DNA of 64,000 bases, taken from Malurus cyaneus samueli (Eukaryota; Chordata; Aves; Passeriformes; Maluridae). Below the pieces are notes generated by a model. The model saw only the letters and a list, made by a program, of their open reading frames with translations, did not search any database and had not been told where the DNA came from. The translations under genes were made by a program, and so were the position numbers. This document shows positions 14,621 through 24,946 of this stretch, piece after piece. The DNA lies in the NCBI GenBank assembly GCA_009741485.1, contig CM019214.1, positions 8,174,886 to 8,238,885 on the forward strand. The letters are read 5' to 3'. Every line of letters starts with the position of its first letter. Positions within the stretch are counted from its first letter, which is position 1.

Positions 14621-15188
14621 TGTGCTGGTTTCAGCTGGGGTAGAGTTAATTTTCTTCCCAGTGGCTGGTACAGGGCAGTGTTTTGGGTTTGTGCTGAACA
14701 CAATGATGATAATATAGGGATGTTTTATTATTGCTGAGCCGGGCTTGCATAAATCCAAGGCCTTTCCTGCTTTTCCTGTGCCACACTGGTGAGCATGGGA
14801 GGCTGTGAGAAGACACAGCCAGGACAGGTGACCCAAACTGACCACAGGGATATTCCAGACCATGAGACATCATGGCTCAGTGTATAAAGGTGGGGAAAAG
14901 AAGGAGCAAAGGGCAATGTTTGGAGTGATGGTGTTCATCTTCCCAAGTCACTGTTTGATAGCCCTGAAGGGGGCTGAGCACTACCCAGCCATGGGAAGCA
15001 GGGAATGAATTCCTTGTTATGCATTCCTTGTGTGCATGGCTCTTGTTTCCCTATTAAATTGCCTTTATCTTAGCCCGTAAGTTTTCCATTTTCACCCTTC
15101 CAATTCTCTCCCTGGTCCTGCTGGTGGGAGAGGGAATGTGTCAGTGGCTGCCTGGAGCTCAGCAGCTGGCTGGGGTGAAATCACAAGA
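14621..15188 (+). mobile_element. Solo LTR, avian ERVL-like, with 5-bp target-site duplication
   Basis: This 568-bp element starts TGTGCTGGTTTCAGCTGGGG and ends GGCTGGGGTGAAATCACAAGA, the degraded form of the end usually written AAACCACGACA in this bird family. Exact direct repeats AATGT lie at 14616-14620 and 15189-15193 (AAATGT if one A is shared). TATAAA is at 14883-14888 and ATTAAA at 15053-15058, matching promoter and polyadenylation signal positions in an LTR. The family is widespread in bird genomes as ERVL/class III LTRs, for which a 5-bp duplication is normal. No internal sequence is present. It is antisense to the CFAP47-like gene. Several short minus-strand reading frames inside it are only repeat shadows. 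Confidence 0.88.
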
Positions 15189-16438
15189 AATGTGTGTCTA
15201 GAAAATGACATAGCATCCAGAACAATTCTTACACCTCTTTTTCTTCCAAATCTTCTTTCTCTATCACCTAGAAATGTCTTGAGGCATAATAAGCTTCCAG
15301 AAGAGAAAACAACAATATTTCCTTGCTGGGAACAGTAAGGTCTGCAATATTCTTTAAAAAATAAAGGTCTGTCAAGTACATCTACCGAAGAATCATAGTA
15401 TATGGTAAATTTTTTTGAACGAAATTGAAAACCAGTCACCCTCATTTTGTATTTCTTAAACAGATCTTTAATGTGAGATAGATACTATTTCTAGTAAAAA
15501 TGGTATGGCTTATTCTGATATCTATATTAACATGAAATAAATGCTTACACATATTTTGGGGGGGATATAAGCAAAGAAAATTAATTTCTATGGCAAATAA
15601 TTAAGTCTATGAATAATTTAATGTGTGTTCTGAAAGTAAAAAGCATATCTGAGAGGTAATCAACAGAAATAACTAGCAGAAAAAATATTTAAAATAGGCA
15701 CGGAAATCTACCTTCCTTCAAGACATGAGCAATGAATAATTTGAAATTATTAAAATATGCAATTTCTGTGATAATCCAAGCCTTATCATAACACCAGATA
15801 AATAAATCAATTACCACATACAAGTCACAAATAAATTTTGGTAAAATTACAGCACTAAAGGCATTTCATTCCTTTCATAAACTATCTTAGATAAGATATG
15901 ACAGCAATGAAATCTAAAATTTAATTCAGGAAAATAAACCAAATAGTTTTATTCTTTCCAGATAGTTTTTTAGTTGGAAACTTCTGTTTTCCGTATGTTC
16001 CTATGCAAATTTTCCCAGGAAATATAGACCTGAACTGTCTTAAAAAAACTCAAACAAACAACAAATAAAACAAAACAAAAAATAACACTCCCAATGAAAC
16101 AAAATGAGTTGAAATGATTAACAAGTTTGAAGAGAAACATAAGTGCATCTAGAGTGAAATAATTGTGAAGTCAATTTGCTTTGTTTTCTGCTAATTCAGT
16201 AAAAAGTAAAAGCAGTTATAAATGCCTAACTCATTTATTTTTGGAATTTCTTCCCTCTTCTTTATCCAAACTGATCCTTAAAACAACAAAATTTTATTTT
16301 AAAAATAATTTTCTTAGTAATTACGGATTTTTCTACTCTAGTATTTCATGGCTTAGGAAACAGTGATATGTAGCAGGGTAAGTTGATAAAATAAGTAACA
16401 TTGTTTAAATATATTTTAAGGGTTAAGAAGTTACATAC

Positions 16439-16534
16439 CTCGTGGCTGTTTAAACAGAAGACGAAAAACAGGTTCCTGCATGGTAGACTGGGACAGCTCA
16501 GATACACTTGGATGCTGATTCAACAGTTCCTGAT
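16439..16534 (-). CDS. CFAP47: CFAP47-like exon 7 of 7 in window (internal)
   Basis: This 96-nt exon has acceptor TTTTTTTTTTAAG, with a strong pyrimidine tract and an AAG acceptor, and donor GTATGT. It begins with two bases finishing an Asp codon and ends with one base of the next codon. The peptide reads QELLNQHPSVSELSQSTMQE, then PVFRLLFKQPR. The other two frames contain stops, so the frame is decided both by that and by the phase of the exon at 22032-22188 (VMLT-D-QELL). It looks like a loop within an ASH-type domain, with more of the domain expected in a further exon. I could not find that exon in 1-16438, so it probably lies beyond the window. Confidence 0.82.
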
Positions 16535-19500
16535 CTTAAAAAAAAAAGAAAAAAATTAAAATTATTTGTGGAATAATTAATCATTTAGAATTCAAAATTG
16601 ATGGCACAATTTCCCAACAGTTTCACAGAGGTTTTAAAAAAATACATTCTTGAATAGGAGCACATGACCTCTTTCCCCCCCCTCTGCTTTAAGGTTCTCT
16701 CAGTATTTTCCTCATCGTGATGAAGTATAGATACAATATGGATATCTTTTTAAACAGATTCAAAATGAATAACATAGCAACAAGAAAAAACCCAAAGTTT
16801 AAAATGTTTTCAGTTAAGTAACATCTAAAGATTACAAAACAAACTGTTTTCTAAATTAAAAACTCAAGTAGCAATGAAAGCCAGTGGTTACACGAAATGT
16901 AAGAGACACGGTTCAGGACCAGCAGTAATGACACAGTTGCAGACAAGAATTGCTTTGTTTCTGGCAAGTTACTGGATCAACCAAAGATCACTTCATAAAG
17001 ACAGAGGATTTCAACATTATTTAGATTGTTTCACTGATTACTATTAATGCTGTAATTAAATGAAAAATGAGATAGGAAAAACTGGTCTGAAGGGAGACTG
17101 TAGTGGCAAAAATAAGTCTATAGTGAAAGCTTCCTCTATAAAACTAATTACTCTGAAGAAATTATTTTCTATCTTTTTTTTTTTTCTCCAGGATGCTAAT
17201 AAGCTCAATACTGTAAATTTTCCCAACTAGAAGAGTTTTCCAAACTTTAAAAAATATAGTATTTATTTTTAGTGTACATCCTTCTATACATTCAACTAAA
17301 ACGTAATTTTCAGACAACTAGCTAATCTCCAGAGATCTTTTTTTACCTGAAAAATAATTTCACTTTATGAAATTAAAGACACTAGGTCATTCATTTATAA
17401 GTTCAGAAATGCCTTTATATATTTCACATTATTTTTTTAATTGGTAGTTAGAATAATTATTTGAATTCGGTCAGAATCAGCACAAAGTGATGTTAGCACT
17501 TTTATTAGATGATTGAAAATAGTATTTTTTCATATCTTTACTATTTAATTCTAACAGTAACTATATGTATGCAGTGATACTTAGTCCAATATATTTTGCC
17601 TGAAAGAAAAATGACCAACTAGGCAGATTTGCCTTTGAGTACTCAGTTCAATTACATAAAGTTACAGAAAGTAGTTTGAAAATATTCTGCGCATTCAAAA
17701 AGTGGCAATTCCAGTTTGGAAATCTTAGAATGGAAAAAGACATGGCCAAGTCACTTTACATGCAGCCTTATCTTGGGCATCAGGTAAGTTTTAGTAAGCA
17801 ATCTTACACGCTGCCACAGATATTGGTTTTGCTACTGCAGGTAACACTGGATTACTGAGGAACCAATTCACCTCCCCTATTCAATTCCTAATTACTGCTG
17901 TAATTTTAATCTCTTCTTTAAGCACAGCCCTTCAAACTTTGAAATTAATATCCTCTGTAAAAGCTGTTGCAATTTTTTCTTGAACTATTTGGCACACTGA
18001 AAATATGAAAATAAATTATCCAAATTGACTGAAAGAAAGTATTATGGTATTAACAAACCACTAATACTTAGGGACAATTCTTATACAGGTTAACTCTGTG
18101 GGGTTTGGTTTATGCTGATTTCAGTAGTTTCAATCATTTGTATCATTTTTGTTGCTTCCAAAAAATCTTATTAGAAATACAATACAGTATTACAATATGG
18201 TATTTACAGAAGAGCAGTATCATTCAACCTGAAAGAGCTGCACGACTACAAATGGTTGTTAAAACATCTGTGACAGGAGTTTGCATACTCTGGAGCTCTG
18301 ATCATTGGCTCATATTGGGGAAAATCACCCGCTGTCAAATAAACATTACTCACATGACTGTTCTTAATGTATTCTGTGTGAATAAGAGCTGCACATTTAA
18401 GCATTCAAGTGCCTAAATCATGGGAAGAAAACTTACTGGTATTAGATTCAAAAAAGAAAATACCTAGTTTTAAGAGGTCTAGGATATTAGCAGTAGTTTA
18501 AGTTGCTCTATAATTATCATAGAGGACTCTGTGCCACAACAGCAGCAAAATTCACAGAAAGAAACATTTCTGAGGAATAATGCTCTTGAGTTTGACAAAG
18601 CTTCAGAAATGCAAATGAAAACTTCAGAAACGATCCAAATTTGACCATTCCCAATTAATGTCTATTTTAATTCCTGAACTCTGCAGTTTCAAACATCATT
18701 TCACATCCATCTAGAGCAGAAATTGGAATGTTACTTGAAAATACGATACAGACAACTTGTGTAATTTCCTTTAAAGCATCAAGCAAATCTCGTTTACTGC
18801 TCGTATACTTTAATTGAGATGCCCTATTTTCATTGCTGATATGTTGGATTCTCTGAAAAAGTGGCACATGGTCTGAAACACAGTTTCTGAAGAACAAAAT
18901 CAGTCAGGCATGTCACTGTGACTTCTGAGATGCTGCCTTCTGGTGACTGATTTCCCCATTCCACCCTCTTTCTGGCCTCCAGTAACAATAGCAATAAGCT
19001 GGACAAATTATTCCTCAGAATATGTAATGGCAGGAATGCTACAATTAATTTTACATCTATGATATTGTTTGTAAGACTAGATTTCTCCTCCTATGGAAAG
19101 AAGGAAATAAGAATTCCAGTAAGTATACCTACAGAAAGGTAATAATAAAATGAACAACAATGTCTAAATACAGCCTGAATGCATAAATCAACTATTTTAC
19201 TGTGATTAAAATACAGTAAACTTTATGTACAGGTCACCAAAAGCAACTGAATTAGAAAATTAACATTACAATTAATCTGATTAACAAATTCAAGCCAACT
19301 TTTAAAGGATGGGTATGATTTTCCTTTCATAAAGATTGAGGTACAAAATTTATCTTTTTCAAAGAAAACTGTTTTGTAATTCCACAGATCACAGAAACAT
19401 TAGCTCATCATGATGTCAGGTCTACTGATGTGTAAAGAAAAATGAAGACTGAAAACTTCTGATGCATAAAAACAAACATCAGTCCTTCACAGTCTGAGTC

Positions 19501-20269
19501 AGCTGCTTCTCCCTGTCACTATTCCTGATAACTCCCTGGGACAAATTAATGCTCCATAGTCAAAAAGATGACTGTTTTCACTAAAACAACTCAACAAAGC
19601 AGATTCTGCTGTTTCTCAGAACTTCACAATCTACTGGGCTTTAATTACAATATTTAAGCTCTATAAATACTTTCTGATGAAATTGCATCACAGGTAAGTT
19701 TGGTTATTTTTCTCCATTATTTTGTGAATAGCACACTGGATTAGCATTCTTACAAACAATAATTAATAGTATTACTATGCTAAACTGTGCTGTTTGGCAC
19801 TAGATTTATTCTCAATAAGAAAAGCAGTTTGCATCTCTCAACTGCTCTTGTTGCTGTCCAAATCAGAATCCAAGCTTGTACTTTCCACTAGAATAAAGCA
19901 TGTGTCATTCACGAGATGGAAAGGGAATCTTTATACCACAGAGGTAACACACATCTACACTTCAAAAGTTTATTAATCAGTTATTCCTGGTCAAATAAGG
20001 TATGTTGCACAGTTAGTAATGCACAGCACTTCTGATTCACACTGTCTGGCCTAAGATAAACACACAGAATAGATGGAGCAAGGGGAAAATAGAACGGGTT
20101 AACATTTTAGCATGAAAATTGCACTTCTAATAATGCAAAAGTTCACTCTATCTTCAGGTGTTCCAGAAATGATGAGTTGATGAACAAAGTAGTTCAAAAC
20201 TGAGATACACCAACAATTTATCAAGGTACCTCTGGACTGAAGCTCCACCATCCATCATGTCAGTCCCTT

Positions 20270-20740
20270 TCCCTAATTTACATTGCAATCTCTGTCATCA
20301 TCCATGTCGTTAATAAAGGTCTTGAACAATCTGGGCCCCAACGCTGACCCCTGGGGTGCAACAATCATTACCAGCCAGCAGCTGAATGTCAAGATGTTGA
20401 TCACTATAATCTGAGACCAATAGTTCAGCCAAGTTTCCAATCCACTCAGCAGCCTGTTCATCAAGCCTGGGCTTCCTTAGCTTCCAAATGAGAACGTTAT
20501 AGGACAGAGTGACAAAAGTCTTACTAAATCATAATATATTACATTCACTGCTCCTCCTTTATTTGCATAATCACTCATTTCCATATAGAAGGCAATCACA
20601 TTCGTCAATCATGATTTGCACTTAAGAAATCCATTTGACTAGTCCTGATTACCTTCTTGACCTTCATAGGCTTGGACGTGGAGTGTAAGAGAATGTGCAA
20701 ATCATGGTCTACACACACTGCAAAGGGACATGTCCAATGG
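20270..20740 (-). mobile_element. Degraded CR1 LINE, reverse-transcriptase core fragment
   Basis: On the minus strand the sequence carries, in order, remnants of two CR1 reverse-transcriptase blocks. First is a 'VIRTSQMDF' segment near 20640-20690, corresponding to the conserved 'VI.PSQHGF' block. Then come GLETWLNYWSQIIVIN and VAPQGSALGPRLFKTFINDM (20273-20464), corresponding to the 'GVPQGSVLGPLLF.IFINDL' block. The frame is broken between the blocks, and the copy stops just before the FADD active-site motif. It is an old, inactive internal CR1 fragment lying in the same orientation as the host gene. Confidence 0.8.
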
Positions 20741-21770
20741 CCCCACCAGGGGTTCAGGTGAGGATGATCATCCTACTGCTCTTCAGTATTCCTTTTATCA
20801 CTTTTCAAAGGAGAAAACAACACAGCCTTTTCCCATTAAATAAAAACATCTCCTGATTAGAATATTTCCAAAATCCCCCATATATGAATTGTGTATGTGG
20901 AAAAAGCTGTATTTCTTTATTTCTAATTCATATTCAGAAGATAGGATCAAAAAGCATGAGTTCAATGCTACAGTTTTTAAAAGTCACATTTCTTCATTTA
21001 TTCTATGTTCCATAAACCGCAAATCAAAACATGAGTGTGGAAACGGGCTTAAAACTTTCCTTTGCATAGTTTTGATTTTGCTATTCTCTTATAATTTTGG
21101 GTTTTGCTATTTCTCTTATATTTATTTATTTATGAATAAAAAACTGGAAGGTTTATCTTCAATTTTTGTAGAAGCCAGGACATGCTTTGGTACCAGTTTT
21201 CTGATGCTCCCTACATGTTACATTCAAGTAGGTAGAGATTCAGAGAATTTTTTAAAGCCTTCTGATGCACTCAAAGTGAAATTTCCTCTTTCACTGAGTA
21301 AATTTTAGTCATCAAAGAGAATGTGGGATTTAGAACCTGAGTTCTTGTAGCATTTGTGAAATTCCAGTATGGACAGTTACTCATCAATCTTTGATAATTC
21401 TGGATCTCATATTTTACTTTAAAGTACGTTTGAAATATTGATGAAACATACTTGTTTGGAAGATCAATCAGAAAAAAAATGGAAAACCCAAAAAATAACC
21501 CTAATTAAAAATGTTTTGCTTTTGCTCTCTTACTAATTCCTTTAGTTATCCAGAATCTGACCAAATATTTGAAGGTAACTGAGGAACAAAAGTAAAACAC
21601 AGCATTAGCTATTTGGCTTAGTCATACAGCTACCAAAACACATCTCAGGAGTCTCCTGTTGCCAAAATGTTACAGTGCAGTCCAGAGCCAGCTGCACGTC
21701 CACATGAGGCTGCATGACTTAACAAGTCAGCTGTGAACAGTTGTGACAGGTTTATGTTCTTTCCTATCTC

Positions 21771-21997
21771 CTACAGCACAGGCTACAGAGTTTTCAGGGT
21801 GGATGTGAATAATACAACAACTCAACTGCCAAAAAAATGGAATTTAAGAGATATAATCACTTCCCTTTCACACTTTTAATGCAACCCATGGAGCTTAAGC
21901 TNCTACAGCACAGGCTACAGCGTTTTCAGGGTGGATGTGAATAATGCAACAACTCAACTGCCAAAAAATGGAATTTAAGAGATATAATCACTTCCCT
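21771..21997. repeat. Tandem duplication of about 96 bp containing an ambiguous base
   Basis: The segment CTACAGCACAGGCTACAG... at 21771-21866 is repeated at 21903-21997 with two substitutions and a one-base change in an A run. The spacing is 132 bp, and one N sits at 21902 immediately before the second copy. The second copy ends about 35 bp from the donor of the exon at 22032-22188. Either this is a recent tandem duplication or two haplotypes were joined at an assembly patch; the N favours the latter. Confidence 0.9.
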
Positions 21998-22031
21998 CCC
22001 CCACAAAAAAAAAAAATTCAACCCCCTGTAC

Positions 22032-22188
22032 CTGTCAGCATGACATCTATCACCACATTTTCTGAAGTTGGATTTTCAAAGGCTATGATGGCAGAAGCGT
22101 GTCCACCAATGCAGGCACTTAAGGTGGTTATTTCCATCGGCTCAGGGGGAAGCCCAGACCCCATAAGGTGAAATATCCGTTCCTCAAA
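22032..22188 (-). CDS. CFAP47: CFAP47-like exon 6 of 7 in window
   Basis: This 157-nt exon has acceptor GTTTCATTCACAG and donor GTACAG. It starts in phase 0 and ends with one base of an Asp codon. The peptide includes FEERIFHLMGSGLPPEPMEI, TTLSACIGGHASAIIAFENP and TSENVVIDVMLT. 'F-x-L-x-G-x-G-L-P-P-x-P' ends one domain. 'G-G-H-A-S-A-I-I-A-F-E-N-P-T-S-E-N' opens the next, matching the NPT motifs of the earlier exons. The genomic frame stays open past the donor (TGTGG on the minus strand), so the exon end is set by the GTACAG donor and the phase match to the next exon. A 96-bp duplicated intron sequence containing an ambiguous base ends about 35 bp from the donor, which deserves caution about local assembly. 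Confidence 0.87.
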
Positions 22189-23745
22189 CTGTGAATGAAA
22201 CATGACATTATTTATTATTTGATAAATCAGAGCTGTACATTTTAAGGTATTTTGCCTATTCTTTCTTCCAGTGTTCTGTGTCTCTGCTATAAATTAACTG
22301 TTCCTTAGCATTTGCTTTCTTTTTTCTTCCTTCAAGCTGTTGTTACTCTAAGTATTGCTATCTGCAAATCAATAATTCCATTCTGGGAGATGTTCACATC
22401 TCCTTTTTGTATTTAATTTCTGTCCTACTTCAAGGACACAGTATTTAACTTCCATCCAGCTACTCAGAGCTTCCAGTATAGTGAATGAAAAGATGTAGGT
22501 GGATGCAATAGCAAAATTCAAAGCATATACATTAGAAGATGAAATTAGAAGTTCTTTCCAGAATACAAAGGAAAAAAGAAAATGATTCTTTGATGGGACA
22601 GCAGCAGAATTACCAAAAAAGTGAAAAGTGTTACTCCAAAGATAACAAAAAACATTAACCTTTAGACAGAGAAAAATCAAAGATATTGGAAAGAATGAGC
22701 AGATATAATATTTCTGTGGACCATCAGGTTTCAGATAAGATAAGGACACTGTGTCCTCCTGAACTGACCTTGGATATATACTACTCATGAGAACTGTTGT
22801 CTTCTTTTTTTATCCTCAATAAATATTTAAGAGAGATTCTGAAAATAAATACTGTGCCAACACCATCTGCAAATAACCTGTCTGTTCAACATACTTTTTC
22901 AGGAAAAAAAATTGCCACATGACTTCCTTCACTATTTATTTTCTTCCTATAAAAGAACATTTGCTTCTTTAAAATTACTTAAAACGCTACTGAAAACTGC
23001 TGGTAGCACTCAACTGGTGTAATTCACAGGTCAACAGTCTTCTAGGATATCTGAAACTCAAAAAAATATGCAGAGAGGAAATTGCACAGAAAGCACATGC
23101 TTCATTTAGCCACATCTCACATGGTGAAATATCACCATTTACATCATACTATCAGCTTTTCTTTCTGATTCCAGCTGTAATTTAAAAACAGTTAGTAGGT
23201 CATATTGATGACTCATGTCTCTTTATTTACTTTCTCATTCAACTTTAGGAAAGTTCACCAAAAAAAAAAGTCAACAATTCTAAGGTGTTTAAAGTAGAAA
23301 ACATTTTCAGATAAAATGGAAGAATTCACTTTTTCAAGCATATGACCTTCTAAAATTCAGATCAGATAAAAAATGAAACAATTTAATTTTGTTTGCGGTT
23401 GGGAAAAACATCAAGAAATTTAATTTCAGGGGTGACACTGCTAAAAAGTGCCAATCTTCTTGTGTTAAAAACAGCAGAATTAATTACTGAGCAAGGCAAA
23501 ATTATTCATTACCTATTCTAGCTTCTAGTCCATTATGCTACATTTTAATACTGTAAACAGAATCATTTCTGTGTAAAACTAAGGATAAATCAATTTACAA
23601 GTTTTGAACATCTTCGCATTTGCTCTTTCATTACGCATCCAGTCACTAAACCTCAACTTGGCCTACATGCTTAACCTCTTCCTTGCCTACCACAAACTAT
23701 CTAATTTGGATCCCAAGTGTTGTGTGCACAAATTCATTATCATAC
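22189..23745 (-). other. Intron (1.6 kb) between window exons 5 and 6
   Basis: Phase-0 intron with no recognisable repeat or RNA. A 139-codon minus-strand frame at 22369-22788 is composed mostly of residues expected from AT-rich sequence and has no domain that I recognise. I regard it as chance. Confidence 0.75.
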
Positions 23746-23850
23746 CTTGGGGCATTTGAAGGTTATCGTTGCCTTGTGATTGAGTTTTCCAAGCTCAGAG
23801 GGACAGAATCGCACGGGCAGTTGAGTGGTGGAGCGAGGAGGAATATTCAG
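23746..23850 (-). CDS. CFAP47: CFAP47-like exon 5 of 7 in window
   Basis: This 105-nt exon is exactly 35 codons, phase 0 at both ends. The acceptor is TTGTGTTCGTACAG, with a weak pyrimidine tract, and the donor is GTATGA. The peptide reads LNIPPRSTTQLPVRFCPSEL, then GKLNHKATITFKCPK. 'I-P-P-R-S-T-T-x-L-P-V-x-F-x-P-S-x-L-G' is the middle-to-late part of an ASH-type domain and continues DPEQS from the preceding exon. Because both ends are in phase 0, skipping this exon would keep the frame. That makes it a possible cassette exon, although nothing in the sequence shows it is skipped. The intron to the next exon is only about 1.6 kb. Confidence 0.86.
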
Positions 23851-24814
23851 CTGTACGAACACAAGAAAGGCAAAAGAAAGGACGGGGAAGGGAGAAGAGA
23901 TTAATTTTTTTGAGTCTGTTTCTGTTCTGTACTTTGTAACAACAGCAACGATGTGCATGTGGTTAATGTGCTCCACAAGATGCATTCTCTCCCCTCAGCA
24001 AGCACAGGCTGCAAAGGCAGTGAGTGCATTGCAGAAAACAATCCCAGCAGCAGCACTGATGTCCACTGCCCAGAAACTCTGGGGCTGCTGTTAGAGACCG
24101 CTCCAACACAGACAGTGACCCCCCAGACACCACCCAAACAGGACTCTGGTGTCTGATCACACTAATGGCACTGAACAGTGACCACAGTGACCTCCAAAAA
24201 CACACTGGCCAGGAAGGGAAATACACACCAGGTTTACATAAGCCAGTGCTTTGTCACTCTTCTGCTTACCTTAATCAAAACCAACACTGTAAATAACGTG
24301 GTGAGTTTTCTCTTCACCTCAAGCCTTCGTACTGAAACTCAATTGCACTGGGAAAAGCAAAGTAGCTGACTACAACGGAGTCGTGTATGTTTTTAAAAAC
24401 CAGATGAGCAGTGAAAGAATAGAATTATGAATAATAAAAATGCCAGTTTGGTTAAGAAAGTGATCAGCCAACACCACTGAATACAAAATGACTCTATTTC
24501 TTCAATAAAACACATATCATATATGTTTAAATAATGTTTGCACGTAAGAAAAAGTTAAAAAGGTAATTGATAGTTATGATGAGCACTTAACCTTAGGTGT
24601 TTTATAACATATTTGCAATAAATGAAGGTAGGAACAACACCGTACAAAGCTGGTACTGAGAAAATACACATACATCTACCAACTCCTAGTGTTCCAGCTT
24701 GGTTCAAACAAATACTCCAGGAGGTGGCAATGCCCAAACAAGGACATCTTGCTCCATCTTTTAGGCCCCATGGCATCCATTGGCCAGCCCCCCAGGTGGG
24801 ACTTACAGTCACTT

Positions 24815-24914
24815 AGCCAGTCAGAGGCTGATTAGCCTGTGCCCATGTGTGATTGACAGACAGTTCTACCAATCAGAGGCTGGATTAGCACCATGCAGGT
24901 TTGTGATTGATTGG

Positions 24915-24946
<32 letters not shown>
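24815..24946. repeat. Imperfect tandem duplication followed by (GATT)n microsatellite
   Basis: CCAGTCAGAGGCTGATTAG (24817) recurs as CCAATCAGAGGCTGGATTAG (24869), each followed by a TGTGATTGA segment (24848 and 24902). This makes about two imperfect units of 52-54 bp. They run directly into a GATT repeat at about 24904-24946 with one GGTT interruption. The microsatellite probably grew from the TGATTGA end of the unit. Confidence 0.85.

Larger units (their letters stand above)
1..16438 (-). other. Downstream intron of the CFAP47-like gene (incomplete)
   Basis: No coding exon could be supported here. I looked on the minus strand for a continuation starting with two bases of a split codon and found none with matching splice sites. 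The region is AT-rich and holds a long TA repeat, an A/CAAA-rich tract, an 18-bp palindrome beside a duplicated 20-mer, and two solo LTRs described separately. Open frames such as those at 1819-2247 or 15092-15445 look like chance or repeat-derived reading frames. The stretch between about 1400 and 6100 holds nothing I can name. Confidence 0.6.
16535..22031 (-). other. Intron (5.5 kb) between window exons 6 and 7
   Basis: Phase-1 intron of the CFAP47-like gene. It contains a CR1 reverse-transcriptase fragment at about 20270-20740 and the tandem duplication at 21771-21997. A 76-codon minus-strand frame at 18667-18897 follows an acceptor-like TTTTGTTCTTCAG but ends in a stop and has no supportable role. 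The rest shows nothing recognisable. Confidence 0.75.

Noticed and set aside
15092..15445. 117-codon minus-strand open frame
   Set aside because: Its N-terminal part is ordinary intron and its C-terminal part is antisense to the ERVL-like LTR, so it is not a gene.
20889..21308. 139-codon plus-strand open frame
   Set aside because: Phe/Ser/Lys-rich chance translation of AT-rich intron; no family resemblance.
22369..22788. 139-codon minus-strand open frame in an intron
   Set aside because: Composition is that of AT-rich random sequence, there is no domain, and it sits between two confirmed exons of the same strand in a phase-0 intron.
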